In this document: piece after piece, positions 14,120 to 25,143 of the stretch
How the letters are laid out: every line of letters begins with the position of its first letter
How positions within the stretch are numbered: position 1 is the stretch's first letter
Source: Phytophthora sp. 'mugwort'
Taxonomy: Eukaryota; Oomycota; Peronosporomycetes; Peronosporales; Peronosporaceae
Assembly (NCBI GenBank): GCA_033558025.1
Contig: JAUCEF010000007.1
Location: forward strand, 8,308,001-8,372,000
DNA: 64,000 nucleotides
Direction: 5' to 3'
Made by a program: the position numbers and the translations under genes
The notes under the pieces: generated by a model
What the model saw: the letters and a program-made list of their open reading frames with translations, nothing else
Told to the model about the DNA's origin: nothing
Databases searched by the model: none

Positions 14120-14201
14120 TGTCAGCGGTGGGATTTGAACCCACGAGTGCGAACACAGTAGAACTTGAGTCTACCCCCTTAGACCGCTCGGGCACACTGA
14201 C
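14120..14201 (-). tRNA. tRNA-Leu(CAA), array copy 11
   Basis: Identical tRNA. A private change (GCGAAAAAACTC) lies near 14791 in the same unit. Confidence 0.96.
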
Positions 14202-15519
14202 GACAAAGAGTTCACTCCCACCACAAAACACACAAACACACCACACAACACCCACAACACCATCCAATAACAGCTATGCCACGCGCTACTCGGCCTTCTA
14301 GTGCCACCACCAACAGTTTCATACTCGCTTCGATTTATCGTTGACAGAGATTCTTTCATCTGATGACGTTCGATTGGTCGTGCAAGAGTGTGGGATGCTG
14401 CTGCCATATTCGCTGATTTCATTTTCGTGTCGTTGGAGCGCGATTCAATGAGTGGGGTTGTGCTAGAATAGCAACATAGACCCTCGCACACGCGAATACT
14501 GAAGCACACACATTCGCAAGTCCCACAACGCGGACCTGCTACATGTACAGTCTGCTGCCACAGTCTAGTGCTACGCCTGAAAAAAACTTTCTCAGTGAAG
14601 CTACACGAGACTAGCTATGTGAGTTGCTTGCACCCAATAGGCTGCTCGTCGCGGTTGCTTTGTTGATCACAAGTGCCACATCTTGCCGGCTGTCGCAATG
14701 GCTCGTTTCGACTACCATGAGTCATGCCTTATGGCGATCGACCGGGACTGAAGGAGTGAATCTATGACTGAGAAGGTAAGGCATGGCGAAAAAACTCACT
14801 TATCACTGTGCACTAAAGAAAACAATATCTGAAAGCGTTCACACAGTTTGTTAATTAAAGCTGTTTGATATCTGCATCATAGCGTTTCGGCTAGTAGTAC
14901 GGGTGTCTGTCTACCGCGCCTCTTGTTGTGGAAGGCTACCTATGTTGTTGAATTACGACGTAATGTAATAGATGTAATTTGATATGGCAACGGAGCCAGG
15001 GTAGGTCGGTCGAAACACTGTATTCCGCACGACCCAGTCTCTGAGCACTTCGTGTCCCATACTAGTCCTTGAGCGTGTCGGATTTGGCCATCCAGGGGTT
15101 GGGAAGCAAGCAGAAAGGCTGATAAGACAAAGCCACCTCGTTGCACAGCTGACGCATGCTAGCAGGAACAAAGCTCAACCCTGCAAAATGTTGCGAAGCG
15201 AGTTTTAGTACATGAAGCATTTTTTTGCTTGTATCCGTACGAGGCGTGTTCGCCTCCCGCTGTGGTCTCGTCAGTGGCTTTATCAGTCTAGAAGTGAGAA
15301 CTCGCTATCGCTGTATTGAGTTGGCTCAAACTTCTAGAACCTTTCGTATTGTCTATGATCAGAGTAATACTGTTCCATCGTTACCAGCGTACCTCATGCG
15401 CACTTCCAATACAAAAAGTGGCCTGCAAATGCGGTCGCCCATAGAAGTACTTGCTAAATCGCAAGCTCACGCAGCAAGTGCATCGCAGCACAGGCAAGCT
15501 CCAGGAAATGGAGTAGATT

Positions 15520-15601
15520 TGTCAGCGGTGGGATTTGAACCCACGAGTGCGAACACAGTAGAACTTGAGTCTACCCCCTTAGAGCGCTCGGGCACACTGA
15601 C
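15520..15601 (-). tRNA. tRNA-Leu(CAA), array copy 12, D-loop variant
   Basis: This is the only copy with a change inside the tRNA. Plus-strand base 15584 is G where all others have C, so the second G of the invariant GG pair in the D loop becomes C (GCGGTC to GCGCTC). That G (G19) normally pairs with C56 of the T loop and also lies in the A box. The copy may be poorly folded or weakly transcribed; stems and anticodon are otherwise intact. A sequencing or assembly error cannot be excluded. Confidence 0.85.
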
Positions 15602-16919
15602 GACAAAGAGTTCACTCCCACCACAAAACACACAAACACACCACACAACACCCACAACACCATCCAATAACAGCTATGCCACGCGCTACTCGGCCTTCTA
15701 GTGCCACCACCAACAGTTTCATACTCGCTTCGATTTATCGTTGACAGAGATTCTTTCATCTGATGACGTTCGATTGGTCGTGCAAGAGTGTGGGATGCTG
15801 CTGCCATATTCGCTGATTTCATTTTCGTGTCGTTGGAGCGCGATTCAATGAGTGGGGTTGTGCTAGAATAGCAACATAGACCCTCGCACACGCGAATACT
15901 GAAGCACACACATTCGCAAGTCCCACAACGCGGACCTGCTACATGTACAGTCTGCTGCCACAGTCTAGTGCTACGCCTGAAAAAAACTTTCTCAGTGAAG
16001 CTACACGAGACTAGCTATGTGAGTTGCTTGCACCCAATAGGCTGCTCGTCGCGGTTGCTTTGTTGATCACAAGTGCCACATCTTGCCGGCTGTCGCAATG
16101 GCTCGTTTCGACTACCATGAGTCATGCCTTATGGCGATCGACCGGGACTGAAGGAGTGAATCTATGACTGAGAAGGTAAGGCATGGCGAAGAAACTCACT
16201 TATCACTGTGCACTAAAGAAAACAATATCTGAAAGCGTTCACACAGTTTGTTAATTAAAGCTGCTTGATATCTGCATCATAGCGTTTCGGCTAGTAGTAC
16301 GGGTGTCTGTCTACCGCGCCTCTTGTTGTGGAAGGCTACCTATGTTGTTGAATTACGACGTAATGTAATAGATGTAATTTGATATGGCAACGGAGCCAGG
16401 GTAGGTCGGTCGAAACACTGTATTCCGCACGACCCAGTCTCTGAGCACTTCGTGTCCCATACTAGTCCTTGAGCGTGTCGGATTTGGCCATCCAGGGGTT
16501 GGGAAGCAAGCAGAAAGGCTGATAAGACAAAGCCACCTCGTTGCACAGCTGACGCATGCTAGCAGGAACAAAGCTCAACCCTGCAAAATGTTGCGAAGCG
16601 AGTTTTAGTACATGAAGCATTTTTTTGCTTGTATCCGTACGAGGCGTGTTCGCCTCCCGCTGTGGTCTCGTCAGTGGCTTTATCAGTCTAGAAGTGAGAA
16701 CTCGCTATCGCTGTATTGAGTTGGCTCAAACTTCTAGAACCTTTCGTATTGTCTATGATCAGAGTAATACTGTTCCATCGTTACCAGTGTACCTCATGCG
16801 CACTTCCAATACAAAAAGTGGCCTGCAAATGCGGTCGCCCATAGAAGTACTTGCTAAATCGCAAGCTCACGCAGCAAGTGCATCGCAGCACAGGCAAGCT
16901 CCAGGAAATGGAGTAGATT

Positions 16920-17001
16920 TGTCAGCGGTGGGATTTGAACCCACGAGTGCGAACACAGTAGAACTTGAGTCTACCCCCTTAGACCGCTCGGGCACACTGA
17001 C
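16920..17001 (-). tRNA. tRNA-Leu(CAA), array copy 13
   Basis: Identical 82-nt tRNA with all stems intact; the D-loop GG is present again. Confidence 0.96.
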
Positions 17002-18319
17002 GACAAAGAGTTCACTCCCACCACAAAACACACAAACACACCACACAACACCCACAACACCATCCAATAACAGCTATGCCACGCGCTACTCGGCCTTCTA
17101 GTGCCACCACCAACAGTTTCATACTCGCTTCGATTTATCGTTGACAGAGATTCTTTCATCTGATGACGTTCGATTGGTCGTGCAAGAGTGTGGGATGCTG
17201 CTGCCATATTCGCTGATTTCATTTTCGTGTCGTTGGAGCGCGATTCAATGAGTGGGGTTGTGCTAGAATAGCAACATAGACCCTCGCACACGCGAATACT
17301 GAAGCACACACATTCGCAAGTCCCACAACGCGGACCTGCTACATGTACAGTCTGCTGCCACAGTCTAGTGCTACGCCTGAAAAAAACTTTCTCAGTGAAG
17401 CTACACGAGACTAGCTATGTGAGTTGCTTGCACCCAATAGGCTGCTCGTCGCGGTTGCTTTGTTGATCACAAGTGCCACATCTTGCCGGCTGTCGCAATG
17501 GCTCGTTTCGACTACCATGAGTCATGCCTTATGGCGATCGACCGGGACTGAAGGAGTGAATCTATGACTGAGAAGGTAAGGCATGGCGAAGAAACTCACT
17601 TATCACTGTGCACTAAAGAAAACAATATCTGAAAGCGTTCACACAGTTTGTTAATTAAAGCTGCTTGATATCTGCATCATAGCGTTTCGGCTAGTAGTAC
17701 GGGTGTCTGTCTACCGCGCCTCTTGTTGTGGAAGGCTACCTATGTTGTTGAATTACGACGTAATGTAATAGATGTAATTTGATATGGCAACGGAGCCAGG
17801 GTAGGTCGGTCGAAACACTGTATTCCGCACGACCCAGTCTCTGAGCACTTCGTGTCCCATACTAGTCCTTGAGCGTGTCGGATTTGGCCATCCAGGGGTT
17901 GGGAAGCAAGCAGAAAGGCTGATAAGACAAAGCCACCTCGTTGCACAGCTGACGCATGCTAGCAGGAACAAAGCTCAACCCTGCAAAATGTTGCGAAGCG
18001 AGTTTTAGTACATGAAGCATTTTTTTGCTTGTATCCGTACGAGGCGTGTTCGCCTCCCGCTGTGGTCTCGTCAGTGGCTTTATCAGTCTAGAAGTGAGAA
18101 CTCGCTATCGCTGTATTGAGTTGGCTCAAACTTCTAGAACCTTTCGTATTGTCTATGATCAGAGTAATACTGTTCCATCGTTACCAGTGTACCTCATGCG
18201 CACTTCCAATACAAAAAGTGGCCTGCAAATGCGGTCGCCCATAGAAGTACTTGCTAAATCGCAAGCTCACGCAGCAAGTGCATCGCAGCACAGGCAAGCT
18301 CCAGGAAATGGAGTAGATT

Positions 18320-18401
18320 TGTCAGCGGTGGGATTTGAACCCACGAGTGCGAACACAGTAGAACTTGAGTCTACCCCCTTAGACCGCTCGGGCACACTGA
18401 C
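18320..18401 (-). tRNA. tRNA-Leu(CAA), array copy 14
   Basis: Identical tRNA. The unit shares the ACTAACATGAG variant (near 18914) with copy 6. Confidence 0.96.
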
Positions 18402-19719
18402 GACAAAGAGTTCACTCCCACCACAAAACACACAAACACACCACACAACACCCACAACACCATCCAATAACAGCTATGCCACGCGCTACTCGGCCTTCTA
18501 GTGCCACCACCAACAGTTTCATACTCGCTTCGATTTATCGTTGACAGAGATTCTTTCATCTGATGACGTTCGATTGGTCGTGCAAGAGTGTGGGATGCTG
18601 CTGCCATATTCGCTGATTTCATTTTCGTGTCGTTGGAGCGCGATTCAATGAGTGGGGTTGTGCTAGAATAGCAACATAGACCCTCGCACACGCGAATACT
18701 GAAGCACACACATTCGCAAGTCCCACAACGCGGACCTGCTACATGTACAGTCTGCTGCCACAGTCTAGTGCTACGCCTGAAAAAAACTTTCTCAGTGAAG
18801 CTACACGAGACTAGCTATGTGAGTTGCTTGCACCCAATAGGCTGCTCGTCGCGGTTGCTTTGTTGATCACAAGTGCCACATCTTGCCGGCTGTCGCAATG
18901 GCTCGTTTCGACTAACATGAGTCATGCCTTATGGCGATCGACCGGGACTGAAGGAGTGAATCTATGACTGAGAAGGTAAGGCATGGCGAAGAAACTCACT
19001 TATCACTGTGCACTAAAGAAAACAATATCTGAAAGCGTTCACACAGTTTGTTAATTAAAGCTGCTTGATATCTGCATCATAGCGTTTCGGCTAGTAGTAC
19101 GGGTGTCTGTCTACCGCGCCTCTTGTTGTGGAAGGCTACCTATGTTGTTGAATTACGACGTAATGTAATAGATGTAATTTGATATGGCAACGGAGCCAGG
19201 GTAGGTCGGTCGAAACACTGTATTCCGCACGACCCAGTCTCTGAGCACTTCGTGTCCCATACTAGTCCTTGAGCGTGTCGGATTTGGCCATCCAGGGGTT
19301 GGGAAGCAAGCAGAAAGGCTGATAAGACAAAGCCACCTCGTTGCACAGCTGACGCATGCTAGCAGGAACAAAGCTCAACCCTGCAAAATGTTGCGAAGCG
19401 AGTTTTAGTACATGAAGCATTTTTTTGCTTGTATCCGTACGAGGCGTGTTCGCCTCCCGCTGTGGTCTCGTCAGTGGCTTTATCAGTCTAGAAGTGAGAA
19501 CTCGCTATCGCTGTATTGAGTTGGCTCAAACTTCTAGAACCTTTCGTATTGTCTATGATCAGAGTAATACTGTTCCATCGTTACCAGTGTACCTCATGCG
19601 CACTTCCAATACAAAAAGTGGCCTGCAAATGCGGTCGCCCATAGAAGTACTTGCTAAATCGCAAGCTCACGCAGCAAGTGCATCGCAGCACAGGCAAGCT
19701 CCAGGAAATGGAGTAGATT

Positions 19720-19801
19720 TGTCAGCGGTGGGATTTGAACCCACGAGTGCGAACACAGTAGAACTTGAGTCTACCCCCTTAGACCGCTCGGGCACACTGA
19801 C
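19720..19801 (-). tRNA. tRNA-Leu(CAA), array copy 15
   Basis: Identical tRNA in the last unit. The same unit is split downstream, at 20773, by the copia insertion, which does not touch the tRNA. Confidence 0.96.
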
Positions 19802-20773
19802 GACAAAGAGTTCACTCCCACCACAAAACACACAAACACACCACACAACACCCACAACACCATCCAATAACAGCTATGCCACGCGCTACTCGGCCTTCTA
19901 GTGCCACCACCAACAGTTTCATACTCGCTTCGATTTATCGTTGACAGAGATTCTTTCATCTGATGACGTTCGATTGGTCGTGCAAGAGTGTGGGATGCTG
20001 CTGCCATATTCGCTGATTTCATTTTCGTGTCGTTGGAGCGCGATTCAATGAGTGGGGTTGTGCTAGAATAGCAACATAGACCCTCGCACACGCGAATACT
20101 GAAGCACACACATTCGCAAGTCCCACAACGCGGACCTGCTACATGTACAGTCTGCTGCCACAGTCTAGTGCTACGCCTGAAAAAAACTTTCTCAGTGAAG
20201 CTACACGAGACTAGCTATGTGAGTTGCTTGCACCCAATAGGCTGCTCGTCGCGGTTGCTTTGTTGATCACAAGTGCCACATCTTGCCGGCTGTCGCAATG
20301 GCTCGTTTCGACTACCATGAGTCATGCCTTATGGCGATCGACCGGGACTGAAGGAGTGAATCTATGACTGAGAAGGTAAGGCATGGCGAAGAAACTCACT
20401 TATCACTGTGCACTAAAGAAAACAATATCTGAAAGCGTTCACACAGTTTGTTAATTAAAGCTGCTTGATATCTGCATCATAGCGTTTCGGCTAGTAGTAC
20501 GGGTGTCTGTCTACCGCGCCTCTTGTTGTGGAAGGCTACCTATGTTGTTGAATTACGACGTAATGTAATAGATGTAATTTGATATGGCAACGGAGCCAGG
20601 GTAGGTCGGTCGAAACACTGTATTCCGCACGACCCAGTCTCTGAGCACTTCGTGTCCCATACTAGTCCTTGAGCGTGTCGGATTTGGCCATCCAGGGGTT
20701 GGGAAGCAAGCAGAAAGGCTGATAAGACAAAGCCACCTCGTTGCACAGCTGACGCATGCTAGCAGGAGCAAAG

Positions 20774-21164
20774 TAAAAGTAGGAGAGGAAGAGCGTGCGG
20801 GGCGAGTTGATGAAGAAGGCTTCTTGGCGAGGTTGCAAAACCAAAGGTGAGTGGGATTGATGTCGTTATTGTTCTCTACCTTCCTAGTTCATTTCTTCTA
20901 CTGTCTTTGCTACGGTGAGTTTTCCAATCCCATCAGGTATCCCATATGTATAGTGGGAAGATGCAAAATTTGTGGTCAACGCGGGACTCGAACCCGCTAA
21001 CTGCTGGCTCGCATAGAGAGACTAAACCAGCTGAGCCATAGAAAACATTTGGTCTAGTAATCATGAATGCATCTCTTACCAAAACACCATAACATCACTC
21101 AAACCCACGCATGCACAACATATGCAAACCGGCACTTCAACACACGCAACATCACCTGCTAACA
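20774..21164 (-). repeat. Copia 3' LTR (391 bp)
   Basis: In the element's orientation it runs from TGTTAGCAGGTG to CTACTTTTA. It matches the 5' LTR except for a few substitutions and 12 extra bases around 20935-20947 (ATCAGGTATCCC), which look like a local duplication of the neighbouring AATCCCAT-type sequence. It contains a tRNA-like segment at 20973-21040. Confidence 0.93.
20973..21040 (-). promoter_or_regulatory. tRNA-like segment in 3' LTR with A and B boxes
   Basis: The minus strand reads TATGGCTCAGCTGGTTTAG, then about 30 nt, then a complete T arm GCGGG-TTCGAGT-CCCGC followed by GTTGACCA. TGGCTCAGCTGG fits a pol III A box and GGTTCGAGTCC a B box. It is not a usable tRNA: the 5' side (about TTTTCTA) does not pair with GTTGACC and no normal anticodon loop with a 5' T is seen. 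It could be a captured tRNA relic or an internal pol III promoter in the LTR. Confidence 0.6.
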
Positions 21165-21194
21165 CTCTCCCTTGATGTGTGTGCTGCTGCTTCC

Positions 21195-21539
21195 TCATTC
21201 TTCTATGCAAAGTCCTATGACGAACTTGCGATGCTTGTCACGCGCTAGCGCCTTTGTCATGCCATCAGCAACCATCTCATCGGTTGGCTTGTACTCCAAA
21301 GTGATAACCGCGCACTCAATCTTCTCACGCAGAAAATGGAACTTGATGTCGATGTACTTCGTGCGTGTGTGATACACTAGGTTCTTGGCCAGTGCGATGC
21401 ACCCTTGATTATCGCGATATATTATCGTAGCACCTTGGTCCTTGTATCCCATGTCCTTGAGCAGTAGTCGCAGCCACACAGCTTCTTGAGTCGCACTGTA
21501 GAGACTCATGTACTCTGCTTCAGTACTTGATGTAGCCAC
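21195..21539 (-). pseudogene. Copia RNase H fragment
   Basis: A 114-residue frame beginning ATSSTEAEYMSL and continuing with YRDNQGCIALAKN and HTRTKYIDIKFHFLRE, the standard copia RNase H motifs including its acidic residues. It is separated from the RT frame by an in-frame break near 21545-21610. The polypurine tract and 3' LTR follow directly, as expected at the end of a copia element. Confidence 0.88.
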
Positions 21540-21611
21540 AGTGGGTTGGCGCTTGGACTTCCACGATATCGCGCTGCCGTTCAGAGAAAATAAGTAGACA
21601 GTAGTCGAGCG

Positions 21612-23265
21612 TCACGTGTCAAGGTCGCCAGCCCAGTTTGCGTTCGCAAAACCCACAAGCTCTTCCTTGACCAAACCATTAAACACAACTCCGAGCTCTT
21701 GGGTCGTCTTCAGATACTTCAAAATGCGCTTCGCTGCCACCCAGTGGCTTTTGTTGTGGCGCTCGCAAAACTTGGCCACTTCACCCACTGCGTGTGAAAT
21801 ATCTGGACGTGTGCAAGTTGCCACGTACATCAGTGCACCCAGTAGTTCGCGATACGGATACTTTGAGACGCACACATCATCGTCCGATACCTTGACCAGT
21901 CTCGAGTTGCTGTCAGCCAGCGTATGCGTATCCTTGCATTTTTCCAAACCAAACTTCTCTGAGAGTCGCTTAATGTACACGCGCTGGTTCATCATGATGA
22001 TTTTATTTTCACGTCTGCGGTGGATCTCGATGCCGAGGCAATACTTGAGCTCTCCGAGTTCCTTGATGCTAAACTCGGACTTGAGCGCTTGCTTGATCTT
22101 CTCGATGTCGTCTGTCGTTTTGCCAAAGATCATTAAATCGTCCACATAGATAACCACGATTGTGTACTCGATGCTTGACTTTCGCACATACACACACGGG
22201 TCTGCATCAGAGCGCTTGAAACCTTGACCTTCCAGGTGGCAATTTAGCTTGTTGTTCCATTGACGCGCCGCCTGTTTCGTGCCGTAAAGCGCTTTCTCAA
22301 GCAAACATTTCTGGGTGGGGGTGGACTGGTCTTCGAAACCGTCCGGCTGGTTCATATAGATCTCCTCTTCGACATCGCTATACAGGAAAGCCGTATCCAC
22401 GTCCACATTTTCAGCCTCCAGATCTTCTTTCGCTGCAACCGCCAATGACGCGTTTATCGACTCTTTCCGAGCAATTGGGGCAAACGTCTCGGTGTAATCG
22501 ATACCTGGACGCTGCGTGAATCCTTCAGCCACAAGCCGAGCCTTGAACTTCACAATGTTTCCTCTTGGATCGCGCTTGATCCGAATACCCACTTGCACCC
22601 CACAGCCTTCTTCCCGGAGTGCATATCCACCAACTTCCAGGTGCGGTGGGTTTCTAGCGACTTCATTTCCGCTTCCATCGCACGCAACCACTCGTTCTTG
22701 TACCTGCTTCGCATAACTTGGTCGTACGTCACAGCACGCTTGCCGTCGTCTTCTTCGGCGTTAAAACAGTGGAGGGACTCGAACTCACCCTCAAAGTCGT
22801 CTAAGTTGAACTCCCCACGCCGAGTGCTGGGATATTCGTCTTCGTACCGTACCACACCGCGCCTCTTGCGTACCGGACGCACCATCCACTCTTCGTTACC
22901 GTCTCTCCCCGGTGTACTTGAAGCTCGGGTTGGTACATAGTGGGTTGGGCCGTCGTGATCACTTTGTGTGGGTCCTTCGTATGGTCCAGTCGGTGGGGTG
23001 TGGGCTCGAAGTCTGTACCTGGTTCCTCAGCTACTTCTTTAGCATTCGCATCTTCCAGGATGTCAATCACACCTTCACCGTGGACGCTCGTCTTTTTGAT
23101 CCCAGCGTGCTCCACAAATGTGACACTTCTTGAAATCATGATAGAGCCGTCGTTTGCATTCAGGAGTCGGTATGCCTTGTGCTGCTTCGCGTATACCAGG
23201 AAGTAGCACTTCACACCGGAGTCATCCAACTTCTTCGCTTCTCCTTCGTCACGTGGGCGTAGCAT
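21612..23265 (-). pseudogene. Copia integrase tail and reverse transcriptase, frame-shifted
   Basis: Three overlapping frames (22801-23265, 22550-22885, 21612-22691) carry the end of integrase, a linker and RT. The 359-codon piece contains most of the RT: KARLVAEGFTQRPGIDYTET, the FAPIARKESI segment, VDTAFLYSDVEEEIYMNQP, and the catalytic YVDDLMIF. Domain spacing is normal for copia RT, and the YVDD box is intact. The breaks upstream prevent a continuous Gag-Pol. The frame stops at 21612, about 70 bases before RNase H resumes. Confidence 0.88.
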
Positions 23266-24024
23266 TCTGAACCAAACACTCGCATGTGGTCCAAACGCGG
23301 TTTACGCCTGAACACGATTTCGAACGGACTTAAGTGCGGGTTGGACGTCGTCGGCAGCACGTTGCGGATGTCGGTTGCAGTCATAATGGCTTCATACCAG
23401 AACGCCTTCCCCAATCCACTTTCCTTGAGCATACACGTGTCATTTCCACTAGCGATCGGTTCATCCGTTCAGCCATTCCGTTTTGCTGGGGGTTGTACGG
23501 CACCGTGAACTCCTGCTTGATCGACTTCTCGTCACAAAGCGCCTCCATTTGTGCGTTACGGTATTCCCCACCGTTGTCCTCCGAATCACCTTGATCTTCA
23601 ACCCGGCGGTCTTCATATCCTTGCAAAACTTCGTGAACGCGTCTGGTACTTCACTCTTCTTGCGCAGCGGGTAGATAGTGACGTAGCGGCTTTCATCAGG
23701 ATAAATGCCACTATGTACTTGAAGCCAGACTTTGACTCAGGAGTGATGGGTCTAAGAACATCGGAACACACCATGCTGTCTGTGGGTCTACTCTCCCTGG
23801 CTTCCAGCTCGTCCTTGCTGGAATTGAACGTCTTTCGCACTTGCTTTGCGGTTGCGCACACTCCACAAACTGTCCCCGAGTTCAGCCTGCGTCGCACTCA
23901 GCCGCCCATCCTTGACCATTGTGTTCACTGTAGTGAACGAGACATGTCCGAGTCGCCGATGCCAAAGTTCGATGTCGTCATCAGCCGCATGACACTCCTC
24001 GTTCGCTTCCGTGTTTAGGTACAT
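23211..24024 (-). pseudogene. Copia integrase, frame-shifted
   Basis: The coding trace moves between several minus frames (pieces at 23788-24024, 23613-23897, 23381-23626, 23211-23432). The first piece has the pre-integrase zinc-binding signature LWHRRLGHVSF. Further on come a PITPESKSGFKYIVAFI-like core start and the NPQQNGMAERMNRSLVEMTR segment holding the last catalytic Glu of copia integrases. The pieces join in the correct family order, so this was one integrase domain now carrying at least three frame changes. It would have inserted cDNA into the genome. Confidence 0.85.
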
Positions 24025-25139
24025 TAGTTTCTACACTTTCGCCCAGTAGCCACCACTTGATTATCGCGTTTCACAACACACTTCTCGCTGTCCATAGTCA
24101 GAGTCATTCCGCGTGCTGTCGCAGCAGTCAGCGAGAACAGGTTCTTGCTCAAATCCTGAACATGAAGCGCATTCTCCAGCCTAGCGTTGATCCACGAGCG
24201 ACCAGTCCACACTTGCAGCGTCACCGTTCCGAAGCCGATAACCTTCAACTCCGCGCTGCTCTTGGCACTTAAAACGCTTCGACCGTTCTGCACCACTGTG
24301 TATTCACTGAATGTATCACGCGACTTGCACATATGTGCTGAAGCTCCACTGTCTATGAACCAGTTCTCACTTGCAAATTGCTCAGTCGCGTTAAACGCGA
24401 CGTTAGATTGGTCTTGAACTGGACCGCGCGAGTTCGAGTCCGACGGGCACTCTCTTGCGAAGTGATCCTTTTGGCCGCAATTGAAGCAAGCGCCAGTCGT
24501 CCCCTTCTTACGTCCGCCGCGCTGGTTCTTCTTCTTGTACTGCTGCTTCCCGTTGTTCTTACCAGCAAGCAGCGCGGTCGCTTGCTCAGTGTGTGCCGAG
24601 TCTTTCTGACGCACTTCTTCTGCGATCAGCTTGCTCACGAGGTCCGCCAAGCTGAACGTTGTCATCGACATGCGAAACGCTTGCACCAAGCTCTCGTAGC
24701 TTGCAGGTAGACTCCGCAGCATCGTCGCGCAGACGTCTTCCTCATTTGGACCGCAGTTTGCATTCCTCATCTTCAGCACCAGCGTCTCCAACTCCATCAC
24801 GTGAGCCTTGATGGAGGAGGTGGTGTACTTGAACGACGCAAACTTTTCCTTGGGCCACAACCGATTCGCCATGTCTTGCGTACGATGAAAGTTCTCCAGT
24901 CTTCCCCACGCGTCTCTCGCAGTCGCCGTGTCGATGACGTGCATCAGCTGCGAGTCCTTCAGGTTCAGCACGATCGCCGCGTGCGCTTGCTGCTCCTTGA
25001 CCGCTGTTACGTTGCCTTCGCTGGAGACCGCACTCCACGACCCCTTGGACATCAGATACATCTTTATCTTGTAGCTCCACAGCGCGTAGTTGGACCTGTC
25101 GCAGGCCTCGACCTTGAACTTGGAGTCATCTGAGCTCAT
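24024..25139 (-). CDS. Copia Gag-protease open frame
   Basis: A 371-codon open frame starting at the ATG inside the primer-binding-like site. The first 200 or so residues resemble a copia gag (aromatic-rich YALWSYKIKMYL near the start, helical middle). A CCHC zinc knuckle follows (CFNCGQKDHFARECP), then the retroviral-type aspartic protease active site WFIDSGASAHMC, with the rest of the protease fold running to the stop. Gag would package the RNA and protease would mature the polyprotein. In an intact element the frame would continue into integrase; here it ends at 24024 and the integrase region follows in another frame, so the polyprotein is broken. As gag-protease alone the frame is intact. 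Confidence 0.85.
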   Translation of the reverse strand: MSSDDSKFKVEACDRSNYALWSYKIKMYLMSKGSWSAVSSEGNVTAVKEQQAHAAIVLNLKDSQLMHVIDTATARDAWGRLENFHRTQDMANRLWPKEKFASFKYTTSSIKAHVMELETLVLKMRNANCGPNEEDVCATMLRSLPASYESLVQAFRMSMTTFSLADLVSKLIAEEVRQKDSAHTEQATALLAGKNNGKQQYKKKNQRGGRKKGTTGACFNCGQKDHFARECPSDSNSRGPVQDQSNVAFNATEQFASENWFIDSGASAHMCKSRDTFSEYTVVQNGRSVLSAKSSAELKVIGFGTVTLQVWTGRSWINARLENALHVQDLSKNLFSLTAATARGMTLTMDSEKCVVKRDNQVVATGRKCRN

Positions 25140-25143
25140 AACC
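25132..25143 (-). other. Primer-binding-like site overlapping the gag start codon
   Basis: Immediately inside the 5' LTR the minus strand reads GGTTATGAGCTC. This resembles the initiator-tRNA-Met-complementary primer sites common in copia elements (usual core TGGTATCAGAGC), with differences. The ATG of gag (25139) lies within it, so the element would have almost no leader between primer site and gag. Confidence 0.5.

Larger units (their letters stand above)
1..20773. repeat. Tandem array of 1.4-kb units, each with one tRNA-Leu(CAA)
   Basis: The same 1399-1400-base unit recurs head to tail, with only scattered substitutions between copies. Taking the A-run after CACTTCCAATAC as the border, units begin near 20, 1419, 2818, 4218 and then every 1400 bases to about 19618. 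The first two units are 1399 bases and differ from the rest in a short block about 90 bases beyond the tRNA (GGACTTTTATG against GGCCTTCTAGTG). The window opens inside a unit, so the array probably continues leftwards. The only gene I can recognise in the unit is the tRNA. The roughly 1.2 kb outside it holds no recognisable protein, 5S rRNA or snRNA; its short reading frames repeat only because the DNA repeats. The fifteenth unit is interrupted at 20773 by a retrotransposon. Confidence 0.97.

Noticed and set aside
1..20773. CRISPR array
   Set aside because: The repeats are 1.4 kb with no short repeat-spacer structure, and the organism is eukaryotic.
1..20773. 5S rRNA, snRNA or spliced-leader gene inside the 1.4-kb unit
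   Set aside because: I looked for recognisable conserved words of these RNAs in the spacer and found none.
20973..21040. A functional tRNA gene in the copia LTR
   Set aside because: The acceptor stem does not pair and there is no proper anticodon loop; it is annotated as tRNA-like only.
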